Positions 1-6,513 are shown, counted from the first letter of the stretch. The stretch is 9,104 bases of DNA from Prevotella sp. (GCA_017442765.1 JAFRZC010000129.1:1-9104), one strand, 5' to 3'. Numbers and translations: made by a program. Notes: generated from the letters alone by a model not told the origin.

Positions 1-900
1 AAAGAGCCTCAGGAAATCATTGAACTGGAGAAAGCCGCAGAGATTGGCTATGAGATGCACACCACGGCCATGCGCATCACCCGACCGGGGCTGACAGAGA
101 AATACGTTGGCGGACAGGTTGACGGCATTGCCCATTCGTTAGGCGCACAAGTGAGCTTCGCCACCATTTTCTCACAACATGGCGAGATTATGCACGGCAA
201 CCCATCGATGGCTGTGCTTGAAGCCGGACGGCTTGCCCTCTGCGATGCCGGAGCCGAAACCGTCACGGGCTACTGCTCCGACAATACCCGCACCTTCCCC
301 GTTTCGGGCCATTACACCCAACGACAACGCGACATCTACAACATCGTCGAGGAATGCCACGACTACGTATTAGACGTAGCCAAGCCCGGTGTGAAGTACA
401 TGGATGTTCACATGGCTGTGTGTCGGCTGATGACCGACCGGCTGAAAGAACTGGGACTGATGCGAGGCGACACGGAAGAAGCCGTGCGAGCCGGAGCACA
501 TGCCATGTTCCTGCCACACGGGCTGGGTCACATGATGGGCATGGACGTGCACGATATGGAAGGACTGGGGCAAATCTACGTGGGCTTCGACGACGAGACA
601 CGCCCGAATCTTGAGCAGTTCGGAACCAACTGCCTGCGCATGGGCCGCCGGTTGGAGGAAGGCTTCGTCGTGACCGACGAGCCCGGCATCTATTTCATCC
701 CCGCCCTCATCGACGACTGGCGCAAAAGCGGACACTGCAAAGAGTTCCTCTGCTTCGACAAGATAGAGACCTACAAGGACTTTGGCGGCATCCGCATCGA
801 AGACGATGTGCTCATCACCGCCGACGGCTGCCGTTTCCTCGGCACCCGACGCATACCCTACCACCCCGATGACGTGGAGCAATTCATGGCAAACAATTAA
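1..900 (+). CDS. pepP: Xaa-Pro aminopeptidase (M24B), 5'-truncated
   Basis: The frame is open from base 1, so the start and the N-terminal non-catalytic domain lie left of the window; 299 C-terminal residues remain. The enzyme releases an N-terminal residue that precedes proline and is a dinuclear-metal hydrolase of pita-bread fold. All five metal ligands of the M24 family are visible, in fragment numbering: Asp82 (in LCDAGAE), Asp94 (in CSDNTRTF), His177 (in HGLGHMMG), Glu227 (in TDEPGIY) and Glu267 (in IRIEDD). The supporting histidines of HGLGH (173) and DVHD (184) are also present. No signal can be judged because the start is missing. It ends with TAA 21 nt before the next peptidase gene on the same strand, which suggests an operon. 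Family assignment is firm; the exact specificity (aminopeptidase P versus prolidase) is inferred. Confidence 0.93.
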   Translation, partial: KEPQEIIELEKAAEIGYEMHTTAMRITRPGLTEKYVGGQVDGIAHSLGAQVSFATIFSQHGEIMHGNPSMAVLEAGRLALCDAGAETVTGYCSDNTRTFPVSGHYTQRQRDIYNIVEECHDYVLDVAKPGVKYMDVHMAVCRLMTDRLKELGLMRGDTEEAVRAGAHAMFLPHGLGHMMGMDVHDMEGLGQIYVGFDDETRPNLEQFGTNCLRMGRRLEEGFVVTDEPGIYFIPALIDDWRKSGHCKEFLCFDKIETYKDFGGIRIEDDVLITADGCRFLGTRRIPYHPDDVEQFMANN

Positions 901-921
901 CAAAACAACCATAAAAAAGAA

Positions 922-2118
922 ATGAAAAAAACATTGACACTCGCGCTGCTCGCCATGATGGCCATCGGCGCACAAGCACAGGACGAACAGAAGACCGACA
1001 ACAAGCCCGTCTTCACCGTCGTCAAGGAGATTCCCATCACGAGCATCAAAGACCAGAACCGCTCGGGCACCTGTTGGAACTTCTCTACCCTCTCCTACTT
1101 CGAGGCCGAAATCCTCAAGGCTACGGGCAAGACCTACGACCTCTGCGAGTCGTTTGTCGAGAACAAAACCTACATGGAGCGCGCCATTCAGGTTGTCCGC
1201 TATCATGGTGACTGCCAGTTTGCACAAGGCGGTTCTGCCGAGGATGTGCTCGCCACACTGAAGACCCACGGCATCTGCCCCGAGGACGCCATGCCGTTCC
1301 CCGGCTCGCTCTATGGCGATTCGCTCAACAACTTCAACGAGTTCTTCTCTCTGTTGGAGCCTTACGTTGCGGCCGTCGCGAAAAACAAGGCGAAGAAAAT
1401 CTCGAACCAATGGAAGGTCGGCTTGCAGGGCATTCTCGATGCCTACCTCGGCAAGTGCCCCGAGACCTTCACCTACGAGGGAAAGACTTATACCCCGAAG
1501 TCGTTTGCTGCCAGTCTCGGTCTGAACTTCGACGACTACGTTTCCATCACCAGCTACACCCATCACCCGTTCTACACGGCCTTCGCCGTAGAGGTGCAAG
1601 ACAACTGGCGCTTCCCACTGTCGTACAACCTGCCGATGGACGAGATGATGCAAGTCATCGACAATGCCGTGATGAACGGCTACACCGTCGCATGGGGCGG
1701 CGATGTCTCTGAGGAGGGCTTCACACGCAAGGGTCTGGCCTACGCCATTGATACCAAGGCCACCGAGAGTCTGGCCGGCAGCGACATGGCTCGCTGGCTC
1801 AAGTTGTCGGCTGACAAGAAGCGCAACCTTATCGACTCACTCGGCTGCACCGTTCCCGAAGTCATCCCCACGCAGGAGATGCGTCAGGAACGTTTCGACA
1901 ACTGGGAGCTGACCGACGACCACGGCATGCTCATCTACGGTATCGCCAAGGATCAGAACGGCAAAGAGTATTACATGGTGAAGAACTCGTGGGGCGAGAC
2001 CGGCGACTACAAGGGCATCTGGTACATGACAAAGACCTTCATCGCCGCCAACACGATGGACTATCTCGTCAACAAGAACGCCATCCCCAAGACAATCCGC
2101 AAGAAACTCGGCATTTAG
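922..2118 (+). CDS. pepC: exported C1B cysteine aminopeptidase (bleomycin hydrolase / aminopeptidase C type)
   Basis: A 398-residue papain-fold peptidase of family C1B, which removes N-terminal residues from peptides. The catalytic set is complete: Gln45 (oxyanion hole) six residues before Cys51 (in SGTCWNFS), His334 (in DDHGMLIYG) and Asn355 (in VKNSWGE). Residues 1-20 form a clear signal peptide (lysines, a Leu/Ala/Met-rich core, then GAQAQ), with likely cleavage near Ala19/Gln20. The mature protein should therefore act in the periplasm or at the outer surface, whereas classical bleomycin hydrolases are cytosolic. The start ATG at 922 is chosen because it opens the signal peptide and follows an A-rich stretch (ATAAAAAAGAA) typical of Bacteroidota translation starts. 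It lies 21 nt behind the M24 peptidase gene and ahead of a strong hairpin terminator, so the two peptidases are probably co-transcribed. The natural substrate is unknown. Confidence 0.92.
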   Translation: MKKTLTLALLAMMAIGAQAQDEQKTDNKPVFTVVKEIPITSIKDQNRSGTCWNFSTLSYFEAEILKATGKTYDLCESFVENKTYMERAIQVVRYHGDCQFAQGGSAEDVLATLKTHGICPEDAMPFPGSLYGDSLNNFNEFFSLLEPYVAAVAKNKAKKISNQWKVGLQGILDAYLGKCPETFTYEGKTYTPKSFAASLGLNFDDYVSITSYTHHPFYTAFAVEVQDNWRFPLSYNLPMDEMMQVIDNAVMNGYTVAWGGDVSEEGFTRKGLAYAIDTKATESLAGSDMARWLKLSADKKRNLIDSLGCTVPEVIPTQEMRQERFDNWELTDDHGMLIYGIAKDQNGKEYYMVKNSWGETGDYKGIWYMTKTFIAANTMDYLVNKNAIPKTIRKKLGI

Positions 2119-2137
2119 ACTGCCTGTCGTAGGGTAT

Positions 2138-2185
2138 AAAAGCTCACGGATTTTCCGGCAATTGCCAGAAAGTCCGTGAGCTTTT
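2138..2185 (+). terminator. long hairpin terminator after pepC
   Basis: A perfect 13-bp stem pairs AAAAGCTCACGGA (2138-2150) with TCCGTGAGCTTTT (2173-2185). Pairing continues inward through 2151-2160/2163-2172 with one G-T wobble and one mismatch, ending at the palindrome GGCAATTGCC. The arm begins with A4 and ends with T4, so it could work in both directions. It starts 20 nt after the pepC stop codon and separates the peptidase unit from the promoter of the next gene. Confidence 0.85.
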
Positions 2186-2190
2186 GCGTA

Positions 2191-2208
2191 TTGTAACAAA
2201 AATGTAAC
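2191..2208 (+). promoter_or_regulatory. Pho-box-like direct repeat (7-4-7)
   Basis: TTGTAAC, AAAA, ATGTAAC: two near-identical heptamers separated by four A/T bases, an 11-bp period. This is the geometry of PhoB binding sites in Proteobacteria (CTGTCAT half-sites with a 4-bp A/T spacer), though the bases match only partly. It lies 9 nt upstream of the putative -33 element of a gene that itself encodes a PhoB-type DNA-binding domain. An operator role is inferred. Confidence 0.4.
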
Positions 2209-2217
2209 CGGTTTTTC

Positions 2218-2248
2218 TTTCCCACTCAGGAACTAATCCTTACCTTTG
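2218..2248 (+). promoter_or_regulatory. Bacteroidota-type promoter of the phosphate transporter fusion gene
   Basis: TACCTTTG at 2241-2248 fits the Bacteroidota -7 consensus TAnnTTTG exactly. A degenerate -33 element TTTC (consensus TTTG) lies at 2218-2221, 19 bp upstream, which is the usual spacing. Transcription would begin a few bases after 2250 and leave a leader of roughly 45-50 nt before the ATG at 2302. Confidence 0.65.
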
Positions 2249-2260
2249 CAATAGAAAACA

Positions 2261-2282
2261 GAAGATTTCATGCAAAATCTTC
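2261..2282 (+). promoter_or_regulatory. leader hairpin with a start codon in its loop
   Basis: A perfect 8-bp stem pairs GAAGATTT (2261-2268) with AAATCTTC (2275-2282). The six-base loop CATGCA contains the ATG of an 11-codon open frame. The hairpin lies in the transcribed leader predicted from the promoter just upstream. There is no T-tract behind it, so it is not a terminator; a role in translation is possible but unproven. Confidence 0.4.
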
Positions 2283-2305
2283 CACGACAACAATTACAGA
2301 CATGA
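2270..2305 (+). CDS. possible 11-residue leader peptide overlapping the transporter start
   Basis: The frame starts with the ATG in the hairpin loop and reads MQNLPRQQLQT. Its TGA stop overlaps the next ATG as ATGA at 2302-2305. This arrangement is typical of translational coupling: ribosomes ending the short frame would re-initiate on the transporter. No Shine-Dalgarno-like sequence precedes it. Short frames like this arise by chance, so support comes only from its placement. Confidence 0.25.
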   Translation: MQNLPRQQLQT

Positions 2306-4326
2306 CTATTTCCATTTTCTTCAAGCTGCTCGGCTCGCTGGCATTGTTGATGTTCGGCATGAAGTCGATGAGCGACGCCCTGCAAAAGATGGCAGGCTCA
2401 CAGTTGCGCCACGTCCTCGGCCGCATGACCACCAACCGCTTTACCGGTATGCTCACAGGCACGCTTGTGACGGCCGCAGTTCAGTCGTCAACAGCCACGA
2501 CGGTGATGACCGTCTCGTTTGTGAATGCCGGGCTGTTCACGCTTGCGCAGGCCATCTCTATCATCATGGGAGCCAACATCGGCACGACGCTGACCGCCTG
2601 GATCATGTCGGCGGGATTCTCGTTCAACATCACCGACATAGTCTATCCCGCCTTCCTCATCGGCATCATGCTCATCTACTCGAAGCGCAAGCGCTACATC
2701 GGAGACTTCCTCTTCGGTATCGCCTTCATGTTTCTCAGCTTAGGCATTCTCCGTCAGACAGGCATCGACATGAATCTTGGCGAGAACGAGGCCGTAATCA
2801 GCTTTTTCTCGCAGTTCGACCCCGACTCTTTCCTGACCATCATGTGCTTCCTGCTGATCGGCGGTGTGCTCACGTTCCTCGTACATTCGTCGGCTGCCGT
2901 GATGGCCATCACCATGATTCTCTGCTCGTCGGGCGTTCTGCCCATCTATCAGGGCATCGCCCTTGTCATGGGCGAGAACATCGGAACGACCACAACCTCG
3001 ATCATCGTGGCCCTGACGGCCAACACCCAGGCCCGCCGCGCCGCCTTTGCCCACTTGTTCTTCAACGTTTTCGGCGTGGTGTGGATACTACTGGTGTTCC
3101 GGCCCTTCGTCGATGCCGTCTGCGGACTGGTGGGCTACGACGAAACGCTGACCGTCGCCGACCCTCGCTTCATGGCCAACGCCGCCAAGCTGTCGTTCGT
3201 GCTGGCGGCCTTCCACACCTGTTTCAACATCGCCAACACGGCCATCCTCATCTGGTTCATCCCCCAGATTGAGCGGCTGGCCTGCCGCGTCATCAAGTCG
3301 AAGCCCGAGAAGGTGGACGAGGAATCGCGACTCCGCTTCATCGAGCGCGGCATCATGAAGACCCCCGAGCTCTCGCTCATACAGGCACAGAAAGAGATCA
3401 CGCTCTTTGCAGAGCGCATGCGCCGCATGTTCGGCATGGTCACAGAGCTTGCCGACACCACCGCGAAGGACACATTCGACAAGCTCTTCACGCGCATCAA
3501 GAAGTACGAGGGCATTTCCGACAACATGGAGATAGAGATTGCCCGCTATCTTGAGCAGGTGGGCACGGCTCATCTGTCGGACGACTCAAAGGTCAAGGCC
3601 CGCTCCATGATGCGGCAGATCAGCGAGCTGGAGAGTATCGGCGATGCCTGCTACAACCTTGCCCGCACCTTCGGCCGCAAGCAAAACGAGCACCACGACT
3701 TCAGCGACAGCCAGCAGCAGTCCATCCACGAGATGATGCGACTCACAGCACAGTCGGTCGATAACATGCTCGCGCTCCTGCAAGGGCGCCGCGACCAGAT
3801 CGACCCGTCGCCCACCGCCGACACCGAGCGGCAAATCAACGCGCTGCGCGACCGTCTGCGGGCACAGAACCTCGCCGACATCGACAATCATCTCTACACC
3901 TATGCCGTAGGCACCATCTACACCGACATCATCAACGAGTGCGAAAAGCTCGGCGACTATGTGATCAACGTGGCCGAGGCCCGCCTGGGCTATGCCATCA
4001 CCGGCTCGTCAGCTCTCCGGCCAGACGGCAACGAGACCATAAGCTATCGCGGCCTCGTCGCCGACACACACCAAAAAAGTGTAACGGTAGATGGCCAGCC
4101 CGTCAGCCTAACCAAGACCGAATACCAGCTACTCACACTCCTGCTCACCACACCGGGGCGCATCTTCAGCCGCGAAGAGCTCATCCATCAGGCCTGGCCG
4201 ACGGGTGTCGTCGTCACACCGCGCACGGTAGATGTCAACATCACGCGCCTGAGGAAGAAAATCGCGCCCTACGACGCTAACATCGTCACCCGCTCGGGCT
4301 TCGGCTACAGCTTCAAGACGGAATAG
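2302..4326 (+). CDS. Na+/phosphate cotransporter-PhoU protein fused to a PhoB-type winged-helix domain
   Basis: One uninterrupted frame of 674 residues with three parts. Residues 1-325 are the NptA/YjbB-like transporter: many membrane segments and an inverted duplication, with QSSTATT (61-67) then GANIGTT (90-96) in the first half and HSSAAV (195-200) then GENIGTT (224-230) in the second. Residues 365-563 are a PhoU-like helical domain with two ExxxD metal-binding motifs, Glu444-Asp448 and Glu548-Asp552. Residues 579-672 form a whole OmpR/PhoB effector domain: an N-terminal strand region (GLVADTHQKSVTVDGQPV), LTKTEYQLLTLLL, GRIFSREELIHQAW, the recognition helix around PRTVDVNITRLRKKI, and the wing SGFGYSF. 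Family members usually stop after PhoU, near 560-600 residues. There is no receiver domain, and no in-frame internal Met lies near the winged helix. The transporter should sit in the inner membrane with both C-terminal domains in the cytoplasm. DNA binding and phosphate sensing are inferred; the domain calls are strong. Confidence 0.93.
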   Translation: MTISIFFKLLGSLALLMFGMKSMSDALQKMAGSQLRHVLGRMTTNRFTGMLTGTLVTAAVQSSTATTVMTVSFVNAGLFTLAQAISIIMGANIGTTLTAWIMSAGFSFNITDIVYPAFLIGIMLIYSKRKRYIGDFLFGIAFMFLSLGILRQTGIDMNLGENEAVISFFSQFDPDSFLTIMCFLLIGGVLTFLVHSSAAVMAITMILCSSGVLPIYQGIALVMGENIGTTTTSIIVALTANTQARRAAFAHLFFNVFGVVWILLVFRPFVDAVCGLVGYDETLTVADPRFMANAAKLSFVLAAFHTCFNIANTAILIWFIPQIERLACRVIKSKPEKVDEESRLRFIERGIMKTPELSLIQAQKEITLFAERMRRMFGMVTELADTTAKDTFDKLFTRIKKYEGISDNMEIEIARYLEQVGTAHLSDDSKVKARSMMRQISELESIGDACYNLARTFGRKQNEHHDFSDSQQQSIHEMMRLTAQSVDNMLALLQGRRDQIDPSPTADTERQINALRDRLRAQNLADIDNHLYTYAVGTIYTDIINECEKLGDYVINVAEARLGYAITGSSALRPDGNETISYRGLVADTHQKSVTVDGQPVSLTKTEYQLLTLLLTTPGRIFSREELIHQAWPTGVVVTPRTVDVNITRLRKKIAPYDANIVTRSGFGYSFKTE

Positions 4327-4438
4327 CCGCGCCGTCTGCCGACAGTTTACACCTATTATAATATACACGCGCGAGAGACACACCGCCCCATTCTCCCATG
4401 GGCAAGCCTTCACAAGGCGACTGACCGTCTTTCACAAA

Positions 4439-4526
4439 GTAATATATATTATATTACTCGGTAATAGTATATATATTACTCGGTAATATAATATATTTTA
4501 CTCGGTAATATAATATATTTTACTTT
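4439..4526. repeat. four tandem 22-bp palindromic units
   Basis: Units begin at 4439, 4461, 4483 and 4505, exactly 22 bp apart. Each unit reads GTAA, 11 A/T bases, TTAC, then TCG; the last unit ends TTT instead of TCG. GTAA and TTAC are reverse complements, so each 19-bp core is an inverted repeat, and each junction TTACTCGGTAA is also nearly palindromic. The array begins with a GTAA half and ends with a TTAC half. A second array of the same design lies at 8589-8632. It is intergenic, and its function is not known to me. Confidence 0.85.
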
Positions 4527-4617
4527 ATAAAAAGCCGTCGTTTGCATCGTAAAAGACTGTTTTCGGATTTATGAAAAACCGTCCGATATGAAAAAACATT
4601 AATAATTAGTTCTTTTA

Positions 4618-4639
4618 ACACTACTTTTTAGCGTAGTGT
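4618..4639 (+). promoter_or_regulatory. 7-bp inverted repeat over the recJ promoter region
   Basis: ACACTAC (4618-4624) and GTAGTGT (4633-4639) are perfect reverse complements around an 8-nt spacer. They end 13 nt upstream of the TAACTTTA element, so the right half falls where the -33 region should be. This placement is what a repressor operator would have, but no regulator is known for it. Confidence 0.35.
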
Positions 4640-4652
4640 CATTTTTTCTTTG

Positions 4653-4660
4653 TAACTTTA
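4653..4660 (+). promoter_or_regulatory. recJ: probable -7 element of the recJ promoter
   Basis: TAACTTTA, preceded by TTTTTTCTTTG, matches seven of eight positions of the Bacteroidota -7 consensus TAnnTTTG. No good TTTG -33 element is seen at 19-21 bp; only TTTTTA at 4625-4630 is nearby. Initiation here would give a leader of about 120 nt before the recJ ATG. Confidence 0.5.
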
Positions 4661-4686
4661 CACGCTGAATAATAAATTGGGGTAAT

Positions 4687-4761
4687 ATGTCCCATTCGGC
4701 GCAACGGGCAAGTTTGTCCGCCGACCCTGCATGGACAGAGGTCTGGCGGCACCGCCCGTAG
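4687..4761 (+). CDS. possible 24-residue upstream open frame in the recJ leader
   Basis: ATG at 4687 opens 24 codons ending in TAG at 4759-4761, 30 nt before the recJ start. The peptide starts MSHSAQRASLSA and ends in Arg-His-Arg-Pro; it resembles no family I know. It spans the stem-loop at 4704-4759 almost exactly, so translation would melt that structure. The frame is GC-rich within an AT-rich intergenic region. Coding is unproven, and the GC content may reflect RNA structure instead. Confidence 0.25.
   Translation: MSHSAQRASLSADPAWTEVWRHRP
4704..4759 (+). ncRNA. nested stem-loop in the recJ leader
   Basis: The outer stem pairs ACGGGC (4704-4709) with GCCCGT (4754-4759). After an internal loop, the inner stem pairs CCGCCGACC (4718-4726) with GGTC-T-GGCGG (4740-4749), a 9-bp stem with one bulged T. 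The apical loop is 4727-4739. It lies in the transcribed leader between the recJ promoter and start codon, has no T-tract, and matches no riboswitch class that I recognise. It may be a cis-regulatory element. Confidence 0.4.
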
Positions 4762-4791
4762 AGAAGACGAAAACAAATAAGAACAATTATA

Positions 4792-6513
4792 ATGCTATTT
4801 AAATGGAATTATCAAAAACCCACAGCCGCAGAGCAACAGACCGCCAAGGAGTTAGGCGATAAGCTGAGCATAGGAAACGTGCTGGCATTGCTGCTTATCA
4901 GGCGTGGCATTACGACCGAGAGCGCTGCCAAGCGATTCTTCCGACCCCAGCTGGCCGACCTCATCAACCCGTTCCTCATGAAGGACATGGACGTGGCCGT
5001 TGACCGCCTGAACGACGCTATGGGAAGAAAAGAGCGCATCCTCGTCTATGGCGACTACGACGTGGACGGATGCACGGCAGTGGCACTGGTTTACAAGTTT
5101 CTGCAACAGTTCTACTCGAACATCGACTACTACATCCCTGACCGCTACGACGAAGGCTACGGCGTGAGCGACAAGGGACTGGAGTATGCCCGCGAGACAG
5201 GCGTGAAGCTCATCATCATCCTCGACTGCGGCATCAAGGCCACCGAGCAAATCACCAAGGCGAAGGAGATGGGCATCGACTTCATCATCTGCGACCACCA
5301 CGTGCCCGACGAAGAGATGCCGCCGGCCGTCGCCATCCTCAACCCCAAGCGTCCCGACGACACCTATCCCTTCAAGGAACTGTGCGGCTGCGGCGTGGGC
5401 TTCAAGCTCATGCAGGCCTTCGCCAAGAACAACGGCATACCGTTCTCGCGGCTCATCCCGCTGCTCGACTTCTGCGCCGTGAGCATTGCGGCCGACATCG
5501 TGCCCGTCGTCGATGAGAACCGCATACTGGCCTTCCACGGCCTGAAGCAGCTCAACCAGAACCCGAACATCGGGCTGAAAGCCATCATCGACGTGTGCGG
5601 GCTCAACGGAAGGGAGATAGCCATGAGCGACATCATCTTCAAAATCGGACCGCGCATCAACGCGTCGGGCCGCATGGAGAACGGGCGCAAGAGCGTTGAC
5701 CTGCTCGTCGAGCGCGACTATCAGGTCGCCGTAAGGATGGCACGGCACATCGACGGCTATAACGAGCAGCGCAAGGACATCGACCGCCAGATGACCGAGG
5801 AGGCCAACCAGATCGTGGAAAGGCTCGAAAGCCAGAAACACCAGTCGAGCATGGTTCTCTACGACGAGAACTGGAAGAAAGGTGTCATCGGCATCGTGGC
5901 CTCGCGACTGACCGAGATCTACTTCCGCCCCACCGTCGTCCTCACCCGCGACGGCGACTTCGCCACAGGCTCGGCACGGTCGGTAACCGGCTTCGACGTC
6001 TATGCCGCCATCAAGAGCTGCCGCGACCTGCTCATCAACTTCGGCGGGCACACCTATGCCGCAGGGCTCACCATGCGCTGGACTGACATCCCCGAGTTCC
6101 GCCGCCGCTTCCAACAATACGTCGAGGAGCACATACAGCCCGAGCAAACCGAACCCACGCTCAACATCGATGCCGTCATCGACTTCCACGACATTGCCAA
6201 GCGGCTCCACAACGGGCTGAAACGCTTCGCGCCCTTCGGCCCCTGCAACCCCAAGCCCATCTTCTGCACCGAGGCCGTCTATGACTACGGCACCAGCAAG
6301 GTCGTCGGGCGCGACCAAGAGCACATCAAGCTCGAACTTGTCGATTCAAAGTCGGGCAACGTTCTCAGCGGCATCGCCTTCGGACAAAGCGCGTCGGCAC
6401 GCTACATCAAGTCGAAACGCGCGTTCGACATCGCCTATACCATCGAGGAAAACGTCTTCAAGCGCAACCTCATCCAACTACAGATAGAGGACATCCGCCC
6501 AAGGGAGGAATAA
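4792..6513 (+). CDS. recJ: single-stranded-DNA-specific 5'-3' exonuclease RecJ
   Basis: A 573-residue full-length RecJ. It degrades single-stranded DNA from the 5' end in RecF-pathway recombination, mismatch repair and base-excision repair in the cytoplasm. DHH-domain motifs are in order: YGDYDVDG (86-93; Asp88, Asp90, Asp92), LDCG (144-147), CDHH (167-170) and the SIAADIVP motif (231-238, Asp235). The RecJ-specific GPRINASGRM follows at 286-295. The DHHA1 domain shows VIGIVASRL (365-373), GSARS (393-397) and FGGHTYAAG (417-425). Residues from about 455 fit the OB-fold that binds DNA. The ATG at 4792 follows an A-rich leader and gives the N-terminus expected for Bacteroidota RecJ. recQ lies downstream on the same strand, 97 nt away across an inverted repeat, which places nuclease and helicase in one likely transcription unit. 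Confidence 0.96.
   Translation: MLFKWNYQKPTAAEQQTAKELGDKLSIGNVLALLLIRRGITTESAAKRFFRPQLADLINPFLMKDMDVAVDRLNDAMGRKERILVYGDYDVDGCTAVALVYKFLQQFYSNIDYYIPDRYDEGYGVSDKGLEYARETGVKLIIILDCGIKATEQITKAKEMGIDFIICDHHVPDEEMPPAVAILNPKRPDDTYPFKELCGCGVGFKLMQAFAKNNGIPFSRLIPLLDFCAVSIAADIVPVVDENRILAFHGLKQLNQNPNIGLKAIIDVCGLNGREIAMSDIIFKIGPRINASGRMENGRKSVDLLVERDYQVAVRMARHIDGYNEQRKDIDRQMTEEANQIVERLESQKHQSSMVLYDENWKKGVIGIVASRLTEIYFRPTVVLTRDGDFATGSARSVTGFDVYAAIKSCRDLLINFGGHTYAAGLTMRWTDIPEFRRRFQQYVEEHIQPEQTEPTLNIDAVIDFHDIAKRLHNGLKRFAPFGPCNPKPIFCTEAVYDYGTSKVVGRDQEHIKLELVDSKSGNVLSGIAFGQSASARYIKSKRAFDIAYTIEENVFKRNLIQLQIEDIRPREE

Larger units (their letters stand above)
4327..4791. other. 465-bp intergenic region ahead of recJ
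   Basis: No large protein gene is visible. From left to right it holds about 110 bp of mixed sequence with only a weak hairpin (GCCTT-CAC-AAGGC, 4406-4418), an AT-rich 22-bp tandem palindrome array (4439-4526), about 90 bp with nothing recognisable, a promoter region with a 7-bp inverted repeat (4618-4660), and a structured leader with a 24-codon open frame (4687-4761). No convincing terminator follows the transporter gene. Confidence 0.8.

Noticed and set aside
370..1653. 427-codon open frame on the minus strand across the two peptidase genes
   Set aside because: It spans the boundary of two genes with complete catalytic motifs on the plus strand, and its composition (His/Val/Gly-rich) is that of a reverse-strand shadow in GC-rich DNA.
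4406..4418. Terminator hairpin after the transporter gene (GCCTT-CAC-AAGGC)
   Set aside because: Only a 5-bp stem and no T-tract follow; too weak to call.
4439..4526. CRISPR array
   Set aside because: The period is only 22 bp, the spacers would be 11 bp of A/T, and no cas gene is present; it is a tandem palindrome array.
4636..4656. Second Pho-box near recJ (GTGTCAT and TTGTAAC)
   Set aside because: The two half-site-like words are not 11 bp apart, and neither has a partner at the right spacing.
4852..6324. 490-codon open frame on the minus strand inside recJ
   Set aside because: It lies wholly opposite recJ, whose motifs are intact; the Val/Asp/Ala/Gly-rich peptide shows no recognisable domain and fits GC-skewed codon shadowing.
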